Positions 28,097 to 37,033 of a stretch of DNA of 64,000 bases are shown piece after piece (the first letter of the stretch is position 1; the number at the start of each line of letters is the position of its first letter). The stretch covers positions 62,001-126,000 of the forward strand of contig NZ_VOBG01000016.1 in assembly GCF_008369295.1 (NCBI RefSeq). The letters run 5' to 3'. This DNA comes from Pseudomonas sp. ANT_H4. GTDB lineage: Bacteria > Pseudomonadota > Gammaproteobacteria > Pseudomonadales > Pseudomonadaceae. Below the pieces are notes generated by a model. That model was given only the letters and a program-made list of their open reading frames with translations. It was not told where the DNA came from and ran no database searches. Position numbers and translations under genes: made by a program.

Positions 28097-29566
28097 ATGT
28101 CCATTAGCTCCACCATCAAGTCCATCCAAGACATCATGCGCAAAGACGTTGGCGTAGACGGCGACGCCCAGCGCATTGGCCAGCTAGTTTGGCTGCTGTT
28201 CCTGAAGATCTTTGATGACCGTGAGCTGGAATGGGAGCTGATGGACGACAACTATCGCTCGCCCATTCCCGACAGTTGCCGCTGGCGTACTTGGGCCGCC
28301 GATCCGGAAGGCATGACCGGCGATGCGCTCAAGGGCTTTATCGACAACAACCTGTTCCCCCAACTGCAGAACCTACACGAGTACAGCAACACGCCCTCGG
28401 CCTTTGTGGTACGCAGCGTGTTTGAAGACGCGTACAACTACATGAAGTCCGGGCAGTTGCTGCGCCAGGTGATCAATAAGATTCAGGAAGGCGTGGACTT
28501 CAATAAAGCCCAGGAACGCCACGAGTTCGGCAACCTCTACGAGCAACTGCTGCGAGACCTGCAGAACGCGGGTAACGCCGGCGAGTTCTACACCCCGCGC
28601 CCAGTCACTGAATTTATGGTGCGCATGGTCGACCCCAAGCTAGACGAGAAGGTCATGGATCCGGCCTGCGGAACAGGCGGCTTCCTCACCTGCGCCATCG
28701 AACACAAACGCAGCCGCTACGTAAAAACCGCCGAAGACGAACGCACCCTGCAGGCCAGCATTTTCGGCGTGGAGAAAAAGCCGCTACCGCACCTGCTGGC
28801 GACCACGAACATGATCCTGCACGGCATCGAGGTACCCAACCAGATTCGCCACGACAACACCCTGAGCAAACCTCTGATCAGTTGGGGCCCGAGCGAGCGC
28901 GTGCACTGTATCGTCGCCAACCCGCCGTTCGGCGGCATGGAAGAAGACGGCATCGAAACCAACTTCCCCGCAGCTTTCCGCACCCGCGAAACCGCCGACC
29001 TGTTTCTGGTGCTGATCATGCACCTGCTCAAGGACGGCGGTCGCGCCGCCGTAGTGCTGCCCGACGGCTTCCTGTTTGGCGAAGGGATTAAAAGCCGTAT
29101 CAAGGAAAAGCTGCTGACCGAGTGCAACCTGCACACCATCGTTCGTCTTCCTAACGGTGTTTTCAACCCCTACACCGGCATCAAGACCAACCTGCTGTTC
29201 TTCACCAAAGGCACACCGACCAAACAGGTGTGGTTCTACGAGCACCAGTACCCGGCCGGAGTGAAGAACTACTCCAAGACCCGCCCAATGCACGTCGAAG
29301 AATTCGCCGTGGAAGAAGCCTGGTGGGGCAGCGAAGCCGATAGCTTTGTCGCGCGCGTGGAGAATGAATTTGCCTGGAAGGCCAGCATCGACGAGCTGCG
29401 AGCACGCAACTGGAACCTGGACTGCAAGAATCCGCACATCGGAGAGCAGATTAGCCACGATCCAGACGAACTGCTTCGCGACTACGCCAGCCTGCAATGC
29501 GAGATCGGCGATCTGCGCGACCAGCTTAAGGCTGTACTGGCTGAAGCCTTGGAGCGCCAAGTATGA
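28097..29566 (+). CDS. hsdM: Type I DNA methyltransferase HsdM
   Basis: This 489-residue N6-adenine methyltransferase has an N-terminal HsdM helical domain (about 1-140), the AdoMet motif VMDPACGTGGFL (187-197) and the catalytic motif IVANPPFGG (NPPF at 275-278). It methylates the recognition site defined by HsdS and is also required for restriction. It starts 87 nt after hsdR and overlaps hsdS in ATGA. Confidence 0.97.
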   Translation: MSISSTIKSIQDIMRKDVGVDGDAQRIGQLVWLLFLKIFDDRELEWELMDDNYRSPIPDSCRWRTWAADPEGMTGDALKGFIDNNLFPQLQNLHEYSNTPSAFVVRSVFEDAYNYMKSGQLLRQVINKIQEGVDFNKAQERHEFGNLYEQLLRDLQNAGNAGEFYTPRPVTEFMVRMVDPKLDEKVMDPACGTGGFLTCAIEHKRSRYVKTAEDERTLQASIFGVEKKPLPHLLATTNMILHGIEVPNQIRHDNTLSKPLISWGPSERVHCIVANPPFGGMEEDGIETNFPAAFRTRETADLFLVLIMHLLKDGGRAAVVLPDGFLFGEGIKSRIKEKLLTECNLHTIVRLPNGVFNPYTGIKTNLLFFTKGTPTKQVWFYEHQYPAGVKNYSKTRPMHVEEFAVEEAWWGSEADSFVARVENEFAWKASIDELRARNWNLDCKNPHIGEQISHDPDELLRDYASLQCEIGDLRDQLKAVLAEALERQV

Positions 29567-31920
29567 CGGAGTTGCTTACCGATAACCTTCCATTGCTGGC
29601 TGGCGCGCCCAATGGCATCAATAAGCTGCGTGAGCTGATTCTCGAGCTGGCGGTGCGCGGCAAGTTGGTGCAGCAGGACCCGAGCGATGAACCAGCCAGT
29701 GAGTTGCTGAAGCGGATTGCCGAGGAAAAGGCGCGATTGGTGGCTGAGGGCAAGATCAAAAAGCAAAAGCCGTTGACAGAGATTAATGTGGAAGAAAAAC
29801 CCTTTGAGCTGCCTTCTGGGTGGGAGTGGGTACGACTTGATGCTCTACTTAAGAAAATTGGGGCAGGTAGCACTCCATTAGGAGGAAAACAGGCTTACGT
29901 CACGGACGGTGTCAAATTTCTTCGGTCTCAAAACGTTTGGAATGAAGGGCTTCGCCTTGATAACGTCGCCTTCATACCTGAAGCGACACACCAAAAAATG
30001 TCAGGAACACAGGTTGAATCAGGTGACCTGCTCTTCAACATCACCGGTGCATCTATTGGGCGCTGTGCGGCAGTACCTTCTGACTTTGATACAGGTAACG
30101 TAAGTCAGCACGTAACTATTATTCGACCAGTTTCAGACAATACTCAGCAGTTCCTTCATGTGGCGCTGATCTCACAACTGGTCCAACAGACTGTAATGGA
30201 TGTGCAAGTCGGTGTTTCGCGTGAAGGACTCAGCATCGGGAAGCTGGCTCAATTCCTAATACCCATCCCACCCGAAGCCGAACAACACCGCATCGTCGCG
30301 AAAGTCGATGCGCTGATGGTCCTGTGCGACCGCTTGGAAGCCCAGCAGGCTAATGCCGAAAGCGTCCACGCTCAACTGGTAAAAGAGCTGCTCGAAAGCC
30401 TAACCCAAGCCAGCGACGCGACCAATTTCGCCACCAACTGGCAACGCCTGGCAGAACATTTCCAAACACTGTTCACCACAGAACCAAGCATCGACGCCCT
30501 CAAACAAACCCTGCTGCAGCTGGCCGTTATGGGCAAACTGGTGCCGCAAGATCCCGACGATGAACCGGCCAGCGAACTGCTCACGCGAATTGCAACGAAA
30601 AAGCAGCGGCTTATGGCGGAAGGCAAACTGAAAAAGCAGAAGCCTCCGCACAAAATTGCAGCAGGTGAAAAGCCTTTTGAATTGGCCACGGGGTGGCAAT
30701 GGGCGCGCCTACTTGACTGTGCCCTGTTGATTACAGATGGGGAGCACTTAACACCGCAGCGGACAAGTGACAGTACTCAGATTCCGCTGGTTACAGCGAA
30801 AAATGTTCGTGATGGCTTTATGGATTATGGAAACACCGATTATGTAGAGCGCAGCATTGCTGAAAAATGCTGGAGCCGCTGCAAGCCAGAAGTAGGCGAT
30901 ATAATGATGGTTTCAGTTGGTGCGACCTTAGGCCGCTTAACTGTTATTAAAGAAAACATGGATATGGTCATCGTGCGAAGCGTCACGCTGATTAGGCCGT
31001 TGTTTGTTGATGCCAATTTTCTGGCACTGATGATCCGATCTCCCCAATTGCAAAGCGCCATATGGGCAGGGGTTAAGCAGAGTGCGCAGCCCGGCTTATA
31101 TCTGGCTCAGTCGACTTCGCTTTTGATGGCTGTGCCGCCTCTGGCAGAACAACACCGCATCGTCGCCAAGGTCGATCAGCTAATGGCACTCTGCGACCAA
31201 CTCAAAACCCGCCTAATCCAGGCGCGCCAACTAAACGAACAACTGACCGGAACGCTGATCCAGCGCGCCCTTGTCAAAGATGGCCAGTCGCTCCCTATTA
31301 CCACGGATCAAAAAGCCACTCGCACCCTGCTCGCCGCCGAAGTCACTCACAGGCTTCACGCCCAGCGCACCTTCGGCCAACGTAAGCTGCAGAAGGTGAT
31401 TTACCTGGCCGAGCATGCGGCCAGGCTCAAGGCGATTCAGGGCAGTTACCTGCGCAACGTAGCCGGCCCCCATGATCGCCAACTGATGAACCAGGTCGAA
31501 GCTGGGTTGCAAAACAACCAGTGGTATGAGCGCATAGAGCGCGAGACTAAGGGCCACTCCTACCGCCCACTTTCCAAAGCTGGGCAGCATCGGCAGGCAT
31601 ACAACACCGCTTGGTCAGCCACTGAGCGAGCCGCCATAGAGCGAGTCATCGAGCTGATGCGGGACTGGGATACGGATCGCTGCGAAATGATAGTGACCCT
31701 CTACGCAGCCTGGAACGACTTTATTCTCGAAGGCCGCCCGGCTTCTGATGAAGCCATCGTGGACGAAGTCATGCATAGCTGGAACGACACCAAGCTGCGC
31801 TTTGGCAAAACCGAATGGTTGGCGGTACTCGCAGAGATGAAGAAGCACAAAATCCTAATGCCCACCGGCTTTGGCAAACGCACCACTGGCGGCATGCTCA
31901 GTTTGCCCGGTTTCGAGTAA
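29563..31920 (+). CDS. hsdS: Type I specificity subunit HsdS with C-terminal extension
   Basis: At 785 residues it is far longer than the usual 400-600. Two related half-units are visible. Each starts with a conserved segment (LAVRGKLVQQDPSDEPASEL near 30-48; LAVMGKLVPQDPDDEPASEL near 318-338), then a variable target-recognition domain (about 85-250 and 380-540) closing with an AEQHRIVAKVD-type helix. After about residue 575 follows an extra domain of roughly 210 residues (QRKLQKVIYLAEHAARL ... GPHDRQLMNQVEAGLQNNQW ... KHKILMPTGFGKRTTGGM). That part is not needed for DNA recognition. It faintly recalls the Panacea/DUF4065 pattern, a weak impression. Confidence 0.93.
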   Translation: MTELLTDNLPLLAGAPNGINKLRELILELAVRGKLVQQDPSDEPASELLKRIAEEKARLVAEGKIKKQKPLTEINVEEKPFELPSGWEWVRLDALLKKIGAGSTPLGGKQAYVTDGVKFLRSQNVWNEGLRLDNVAFIPEATHQKMSGTQVESGDLLFNITGASIGRCAAVPSDFDTGNVSQHVTIIRPVSDNTQQFLHVALISQLVQQTVMDVQVGVSREGLSIGKLAQFLIPIPPEAEQHRIVAKVDALMVLCDRLEAQQANAESVHAQLVKELLESLTQASDATNFATNWQRLAEHFQTLFTTEPSIDALKQTLLQLAVMGKLVPQDPDDEPASELLTRIATKKQRLMAEGKLKKQKPPHKIAAGEKPFELATGWQWARLLDCALLITDGEHLTPQRTSDSTQIPLVTAKNVRDGFMDYGNTDYVERSIAEKCWSRCKPEVGDIMMVSVGATLGRLTVIKENMDMVIVRSVTLIRPLFVDANFLALMIRSPQLQSAIWAGVKQSAQPGLYLAQSTSLLMAVPPLAEQHRIVAKVDQLMALCDQLKTRLIQARQLNEQLTGTLIQRALVKDGQSLPITTDQKATRTLLAAEVTHRLHAQRTFGQRKLQKVIYLAEHAARLKAIQGSYLRNVAGPHDRQLMNQVEAGLQNNQWYERIERETKGHSYRPLSKAGQHRQAYNTAWSATERAAIERVIELMRDWDTDRCEMIVTLYAAWNDFILEGRPASDEAIVDEVMHSWNDTKLRFGKTEWLAVLAEMKKHKILMPTGFGKRTTGGMLSLPGFE

Positions 31921-31989
31921 ACAGAGATTGCTTTCGGCCTTCATCAAAAAAGAGACGGATACAATGCATTGTGCTCGACCCAGTTGCTC

Positions 31990-32011
31990 ACGGTATTCCA
32001 TTTGGTATTCC
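31990..32011 (+). repeat. Right integrase arm-type repeats
   Basis: GGTATTCC occurs at 31992-31999 and 32004-32011, again with a 12-bp period, 55 nt inside attR. It matches the left pair at 17358-17377 in sequence, orientation and spacing. Confidence 0.6.
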
Positions 32012-32065
32012 AAAGTTTTTTTCGAACTCACATAATTTAGTTAAATCAAGCCCCTAACAATCCAA

Positions 32066-32088
32066 TTCAAATTACCCCGGCTCCACCA
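32066..32088 (+). repeat. attR: 23-bp direct repeat at the island's right end
   Basis: The sequence ttcaaattaccccggctcc plus acca matches the ssrA 3' end at 21 of 23 positions. It marks the right border of the island; the native ssrA terminator follows 18 nt later. Confidence 0.88.
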
Positions 32089-32105
32089 AATAAGCTATAC
32101 AAATC

Positions 32106-32138
32106 AGGCACTTAGCGTTTATCGCAAGTGCCTTTTTT
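32106..32138 (+). terminator. Native ssrA terminator displaced by the island
   Basis: AGGCACTT pairs with AAGTGCCT around a 12-nt loop and runs into six T. It directly follows attR, where the original terminator of ssrA would have been before insertion. Confidence 0.85.
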
Positions 32139-32158
32139 GTGTCTGATTGGGTGGTTTT

Positions 32159-32188
32159 GGCTCGGTTATGCCAGTTTTATGACAGCCT
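32159..32188 (+). repeat. 31-bp dispersed repeat, copy 2
   Basis: GGCTCGGTTATGCCAG and a related tail match 22778-22808. This copy lies 70 nt beyond attR, outside the island. Confidence 0.6.
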
Positions 32189-32354
32189 CTATACTTACCC
32201 TGCGAACCACTCTCCGCCTCACGTCCTCGCGAATGTTTTCAGTCGCTTTTGTGTTGTGAAATAGCACCCCAGCTACCGGAAGGGCGTATCTAATAGGTGT
32301 CGGCTTACTCAAGAGGTTACCTACGCTCAATCCCGAAAAATACTTCAGGACTTT

Positions 32355-32687
32355 TTGCTAGATCACGGCATCAGCAAAACGAGCGCAAAAGACGCTATTG
32401 CTGCCTACTCGTTGGATGCGAATGTAACGAGTGGTGAGTCAGTCGATGACGAGCCACAGATCGAAAAAACGCCCATGACAAAACCCACACAAACAATCGA
32501 CGTAAAAGAAGCCTGGTGCAACCCGCGCGCAGATGATGAATGCACGATCAACGGTAAGAAAGTGCTAAAGGAGGAGCTTAAGCAATACCTGCCAGCAGTC
32601 TACGAACTAGAAGTACTCAATGCAGGCGGGCACTGCGAGTATCCAATTTGCTATGACAAAAATGATAAGCCAATCGGAATCAATTAA
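32355..32687 (+). CDS. Hypothetical protein, start uncertain
   Basis: From the TTG at 32355 the frame encodes 110 residues; from the first ATG (32475) only 70 (MTKPTQTIDVKEAWCNPR...). The frame is open to 32265, and the extra part reads like protein (EVTYAQSRKILQDFLLDHG, then SKTSAKDAIAAYS) but has no start codon. So the gene may have lost its 5' end. The C-terminal part has four cysteines (AWCNPRADDEC and GGHCEYPIC), hinting at disulfides or metal. No family is recognised. Confidence 0.5.
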   Translation: MLDHGISKTSAKDAIAAYSLDANVTSGESVDDEPQIEKTPMTKPTQTIDVKEAWCNPRADDECTINGKKVLKEELKQYLPAVYELEVLNAGGHCEYPICYDKNDKPIGIN

Positions 32688-32843
32688 AACAAAGGCATGG
32701 AGTTTTCCATGCCTTTATTTTTTGATTTAATATTTTACTTTCAACTTCAACAAGTTTTGGTTAGCGTGTACCAGACAAGCACCAAAACAGGCATTCCCAC
32801 TTAATAACCGCAACATCACCTTCTATCCCAAAATAGCACGGCG

Positions 32844-33287
32844 TCAAACGTGAGAGATTGTACCGCCAATTCGCGCCTGCACCTGCGAAATAAAATCTTT
32901 GGGGAGCAATACATTACTCAGCGTAAATTGTTGGTTCTGTTCTTTCAAGTCAATAATAAGTGATTGAAAAAATGGATTCCGGCGAGCGTGGATCGAACGT
33001 ATTTTTTCAAATTGGATCAGATCTTGGCGATTATAACCATCGGCCTCATCGCGAAACATCAACCCTTCCGGAACGATTGAAATGCTCACTTTATGATCAC
33101 GCCTTGCGAAGGAGCAAGTGACGAAAAGTATTACAGCTACCAAGATCGACGCGCCTACCAACCACAACCCAAAATAATTCTGGAACTGAAGAATCGGAAA
33201 AAAAAGAAGAATCGAAGTCACGACTAAGCTTCCACACGCCCAACTCATGATTTCAAGGGAAACTTTCAAATTAAAAATAGCTTGCAT
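32844..33287 (-). CDS. Two-helix membrane protein, candidate T6SS immunity
   Basis: This 147-residue protein has two transmembrane segments (WACGSLVVTSILLFFPIL and GLWLVGASILVAVILFVTC) followed by a cytosolic domain of about 80 residues resembling PH-like bacterial membrane domains (SIVPEGLMFRD ... FEKIRSIHARR). It is the last gene of the vgrG cluster, 114 nt after the DUF6708 gene. Immunity proteins for membrane-acting VasX-like toxins are often small inner membrane proteins, so immunity is a reasonable inference. There is no recognised family match. Confidence 0.6.
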   Translation of the reverse strand: MQAIFNLKVSLEIMSWACGSLVVTSILLFFPILQFQNYFGLWLVGASILVAVILFVTCSFARRDHKVSISIVPEGLMFRDEADGYNRQDLIQFEKIRSIHARRNPFFQSLIIDLKEQNQQFTLSNVLLPKDFISQVQARIGGTISHV

Positions 33288-33401
33288 GTTTTTCCTTTAT
33301 TTTAATATTAGGCAGGACAAGGTCCATTACCTGTTGCATTTTTTAGGTAAATAGAACGACGCATAGCAAAACTTCGAAAACGAAAGCAGCACACCGATAC
33401 A

Positions 33402-34343
33402 TTATTGGTTCGCCGCGATCTCGCATTCCAAATCGACAAGACGCGTGGTAGGTCCATTGGTTTTCAAACGCTCAGCAACAACGTTTGGCCAGCGGTTGCG
33501 AGAGCGGCGTTTTGCAATGCTGTAGGTGAATTCCTGGATTCGATCCTGAGGGTAGAGCATTGGCTCTAATATCAGCTTTGCAACATCACTGGCGCCTAAG
33601 TAATTCTTGCCGTCCGCCTCGTTTTTCGCCTGTTTTAACTGCGCCAGGGTTTGCTTGAAGCTATCGCTCATTTTAAATCGCACGTCCAGCTGGCTTTTTA
33701 CGAACGCATCCGATTCACTGTGATTACCGTGTTCGTCGAAGTAAGGGCCGTTGTTCATGTAGGCACGGATGTACTCCCAAAAACCTTTTTGCATCGCCAG
33801 TGATTTACCGAACGGCGCACCAAGGCTGATCATCAGTGCGTTTTCCGGTTCTTCAAATTTCCACACTCGAATTTCAAGCGAAGCGCTTTGCATTCCACCG
33901 ATTTGGGTGCCCACTAGCTGAAACTCATTGGCAACAGCGCTAATGCCATCCCATGGGGTGTGGAACAGTTCGCCTTCATGATCGAAGTACACCTCGCGGG
34001 TGCGGCGGTTAAATAGGATGGGCAGAGGTAATGGGCGTAGTGTTTCCCATAGGAACGGCACCAGAAATAAAGGTATGCCTATAGAAAACGTCATATAGGT
34101 GATATCGAACTTACCTTGCATTGCTCCTATAAGGCCAAGTCCCACCAATGCGCAGCCACCTATTCCACCTAATACACCGGTGAGCAACCCTCGATCCGAA
34201 TCTCCCCCAGCTTTTAGCGCGAGGTAATACTCGGTATGTTCGTCAGTAATAAACAGCTCCATTGGCTGTTCGCCAGTGGGCTTGTCCGGTTCGAGTTTTA
34301 TTGCTGATGCCGCGTTACTAAGGGGTTGCTCTGGCGTATTCAT
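33402..34343 (-). CDS. DUF6708-like membrane protein, candidate T6SS immunity or partner
   Basis: The ATG at 34343 sits in an ATGA overlap with the effector stop; a TTG at 34349 is possible but less likely. The 313-residue product has two transmembrane segments (about 50-75 and 82-103, LVGLGLIGAM and GIPLFLVPFLWETL). A soluble domain follows with FNRRTREVYFDHEGELFHTPW and a basic tail (AKRRSRNRWPNVVAERL). This layout fits the DUF6708 proteins that accompany type VI effectors. Coupling to the effector suggests immunity, but the exact role is unproven. Confidence 0.7.
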   Translation of the reverse strand: MNTPEQPLSNAASAIKLEPDKPTGEQPMELFITDEHTEYYLALKAGGDSDRGLLTGVLGGIGGCALVGLGLIGAMQGKFDITYMTFSIGIPLFLVPFLWETLRPLPLPILFNRRTREVYFDHEGELFHTPWDGISAVANEFQLVGTQIGGMQSASLEIRVWKFEEPENALMISLGAPFGKSLAMQKGFWEYIRAYMNNGPYFDEHGNHSESDAFVKSQLDVRFKMSDSFKQTLAQLKQAKNEADGKNYLGASDVAKLILEPMLYPQDRIQEFTYSIAKRRSRNRWPNVVAERLKTNGPTTRLVDLECEIAANQ

Positions 34344-37033
34344 ATCCAAGCTCGCTCCATGATCTTCACTGAAGGCAGCGTCAGTCCTTCACGAGGGGAA
34401 TAGATCAAATCGCCCTCGATGCGCCGCAAGTCTCTAACACCGTCCTCATGGTACACACGACGATAAGGGGTGATGCCGGCTGGCACAGGAACGCGGGTAC
34501 CGCTATGCCGAGCAAAGTCTTTACCTGTCCACTCGACCTTTTGGATTTTATCGGAGTGATATCCGAGTGTGTCGCCCCAAACTTCCTGGCCGGTGAAATG
34601 AATCATACCGTCGGTCAGCTCCACGTTTTCACCGGGCAGGTTTAGCAACAGGTAAGTGGAGACAACTTGCCCTTGGTAAGGGTTGAGTTCAGCCAACCGA
34701 TAAGCCTCGACGCTAATTGGGAAAAGAAGGGGGTAGAGCCTATCCATGGATTGGGCATAGCTGTGGGCCCATTCTTCATCCTTCCTAATGCCGAAATAGC
34801 TATTTTTGACCCACTGTTCCAACGGCGTGTCTTTTGTATAGATCCGGGTAATCACTCCACCCACAATCACCACCGCGAGACCCAGTAGCTTGGCTCCCAG
34901 GTGTGGCACTACGTTGAGCCCCCTGGCAATAGTCGCCGCATCCCCGGCTATCACCGCGGCCCGTGCGACCCGTAGCGCCCGGAACGCCTGGACCTGAATT
35001 TTGATACTGGCCAGCGAAGCGCCAACGACTGCCAAGTTCACGGCCATGGTGTCAAAGTCGCCCGCTTTGTAGGCCTCAAAGGCGTCTACCCCATAAAGCA
35101 CGACGTCGAACGCCAGAAAGACGCCTTGCGCCAAAGCAGTAGTGGCGGCGCGCCCCAAAGCCTTGGCCAAAAGTAGCCGTGATGAAATCGACGTGCCTCC
35201 GCTTTGGCGGACAGCCGAAGCCCAGTCAACCTCGGCCACTCGCTGAACAACCGCTGCGCCCGCAGCACCAATGCCAAATGCTGCCCCAGCGGTACTAAAT
35301 GCGCTTTGGTAAGTCCGCTTTTCAAAAAGCTGATCCGTCGCCCAAACAAAATTCACCCCCGCCATCAGTGTTACCAAACACTTGATCGGCGCTTTACCCA
35401 ATGCGCTCTTCAAATCAAACACACTGCCCAACTCAGCACTCGCCGCCAGATTCGCCGGCAACGGCGGCAGCTTGGTGCTGGCCGGTACCAGGTGCATAAA
35501 CGGAATGCTTTCGCTCACGGCACCGGCCAGAGGCGTCACGTTGAGTCTGGCAGGCAGTGTGTTGCGGGTGCCTATCAGGTCGCTGTACCACTCGCCCAGT
35601 TGGCGCGGTGTGATACCCAAGGTCTGAATACGCTGGCCACTGCGAGCTAACGCGGCGGCCATGTAAATGCGCCCAGCGGTGCTGGCGGCATTTTCCGCTT
35701 GGTGCAAGTGCAGCCCAGCAGCCGGCGCAAGGGACAGAAATAAAGCTTCCATACTGGACGCCGGAGCCCGTTGACTCAGCTTTTCAGCCGCCTTGTTCAT
35801 CGCTTCGGCATAACCAAAGGCTTTAGCCAACTGAGTGGCGCCTTCTTTCAGCGATGCGCCATTGTCGTGGGCAGCATCGCTCAAATCGATCAGGTATTTT
35901 ATTTCTCCAATGCCAAGCCTTTTGGGTAACCCAAGCAATGCCCAGAGCAACCAGGGTTTGCCTTGCGCATCACCTTCAAGGCTTAGCGTTATGGCCTTGG
36001 CTCCGGCGCTGGTATTCGCCGGGCCTAGGCAGGCGGCAGCAAAATGCAACTCCAAGGTCTCACGACTGGCTGGCTGAGTGATATCGAAGTGGCCACAGGC
36101 GGTGTCCATGCTGGAGGGGCCATTCACTTGCAAGGTTTTGAACCAATCGACCCAGAGCTGCGCCAGCCGGCGCATGTCGGCGGTATAGCGGTCTTCCTGC
36201 GTGTTCTGGTCTTCCCAGGCGAGACTCAACTCGTCATAGCGAGTGATTGAGGGCAACTGCGTTTTTAGTTGCGCGTCATTATCGCTCAAGGACTTTAAAA
36301 CACCCGCAATGGCCCACTCTTCCGCGTGATGTTCCTGATAACTGTCAAACCCCGCTTTACGGGCGCGCATCAGCGCAGCGAGATCGAGCAGCACGCCCCA
36401 AGCATCATCAATGACAGCATAAGTGTGCTGTTCGCAACGTGCCATCTGCTTGAGCACTTTCAGCCAGTTGGGCGCGTGCTCCGTTTCGGGCTCACTGCTC
36501 CAGCCATAGCGAGTTGCATCGCTGTATTCGCCAATCTGCTTGTTGATAGAGTCCACTTGGCCACTGAACGGTGCAGTACCCGGCACAAAACTGCGCATGA
36601 CGCGCTGGCGCACGGCGGGGTCTTTTTTGGCTGCCTGATACTGCGGCTCACTCCATCGAACTGGCGACCACACCAAACCGGCAGAATCGCCAGCTCTGAG
36701 CAGTAGGTGTGGCTGGGTTCGGGTGTCAATCACCCGTCCTGCCCGTGAGGTTTGCGTGAGTTGCGCTGATTCGACCTGATACTCCACCAGCTTGGCTGGA
36801 GCGCTTTCCCAGACGTAGAGCCAACCATCGCGCAGCAAGCGCGAGGTGTAATTAAGGTCTTGCTCGGCCAGGTCAGGATGGCGCGGCCCAAGATCTGGAA
36901 ACTGTCCGCTCAGCGGGGGCAGACCATGGGCACTGATATCGACAGCTGCCGTGGGACCCAAGGCATAGCGCAGAGGCAAAACAGCGGCGAAAAGCGGGCA
37001 CGTCCCGTAGGGCGCTTGATTGGGTGGGTTCAT
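34340..37033 (-). CDS. VasX-like type VI secretion effector (BTH_I2691 family)
   Basis: This 897-residue protein begins with the conserved effector N-terminal region (CPLFAAVLPLRYAL, then SRLLRDGWLYVWE near 65-77), as in VasX-type toxins. A helical middle follows and then four or five hydrophobic segments between about 550 and 735 (for example AAFGIGAAGAAVV and LLGLAVVIVGGVI). The C-terminal 150 residues are soluble. Colicin-like membrane permeabilisation is the known activity of VasX; here it is inferred from layout. It follows the DUF4123 adaptor with ATGA coupling and overlaps the immunity candidate by 4 nt. Confidence 0.85.
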   Translation of the reverse strand: MNPPNQAPYGTCPLFAAVLPLRYALGPTAAVDISAHGLPPLSGQFPDLGPRHPDLAEQDLNYTSRLLRDGWLYVWESAPAKLVEYQVESAQLTQTSRAGRVIDTRTQPHLLLRAGDSAGLVWSPVRWSEPQYQAAKKDPAVRQRVMRSFVPGTAPFSGQVDSINKQIGEYSDATRYGWSSEPETEHAPNWLKVLKQMARCEQHTYAVIDDAWGVLLDLAALMRARKAGFDSYQEHHAEEWAIAGVLKSLSDNDAQLKTQLPSITRYDELSLAWEDQNTQEDRYTADMRRLAQLWVDWFKTLQVNGPSSMDTACGHFDITQPASRETLELHFAAACLGPANTSAGAKAITLSLEGDAQGKPWLLWALLGLPKRLGIGEIKYLIDLSDAAHDNGASLKEGATQLAKAFGYAEAMNKAAEKLSQRAPASSMEALFLSLAPAAGLHLHQAENAASTAGRIYMAAALARSGQRIQTLGITPRQLGEWYSDLIGTRNTLPARLNVTPLAGAVSESIPFMHLVPASTKLPPLPANLAASAELGSVFDLKSALGKAPIKCLVTLMAGVNFVWATDQLFEKRTYQSAFSTAGAAFGIGAAGAAVVQRVAEVDWASAVRQSGGTSISSRLLLAKALGRAATTALAQGVFLAFDVVLYGVDAFEAYKAGDFDTMAVNLAVVGASLASIKIQVQAFRALRVARAAVIAGDAATIARGLNVVPHLGAKLLGLAVVIVGGVITRIYTKDTPLEQWVKNSYFGIRKDEEWAHSYAQSMDRLYPLLFPISVEAYRLAELNPYQGQVVSTYLLLNLPGENVELTDGMIHFTGQEVWGDTLGYHSDKIQKVEWTGKDFARHSGTRVPVPAGITPYRRVYHEDGVRDLRRIEGDLIYSPREGLTLPSVKIMERAWI

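Larger units (their letters stand above)
17245..32088 (+). mobile_element. 14.8-kb genomic island integrated at ssrA
   Basis: The element lies between attL (17222-17244) and attR (32066-32088). The integrase is the first gene inside attL, reading inward, as in P4-like islands that use ssrA. Cargo: a YfjI/DUF3987-recombinase module, a ClpP-like pair, a nucleotidyltransferase pair and a complete type I restriction-modification system. No conjugation, capsid or structural phage genes were seen, so it may be mobilised by a helper or be defective apart from integration and excision. The mix of defence genes and small unknown modules is typical of a defence island. Confidence 0.88.
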
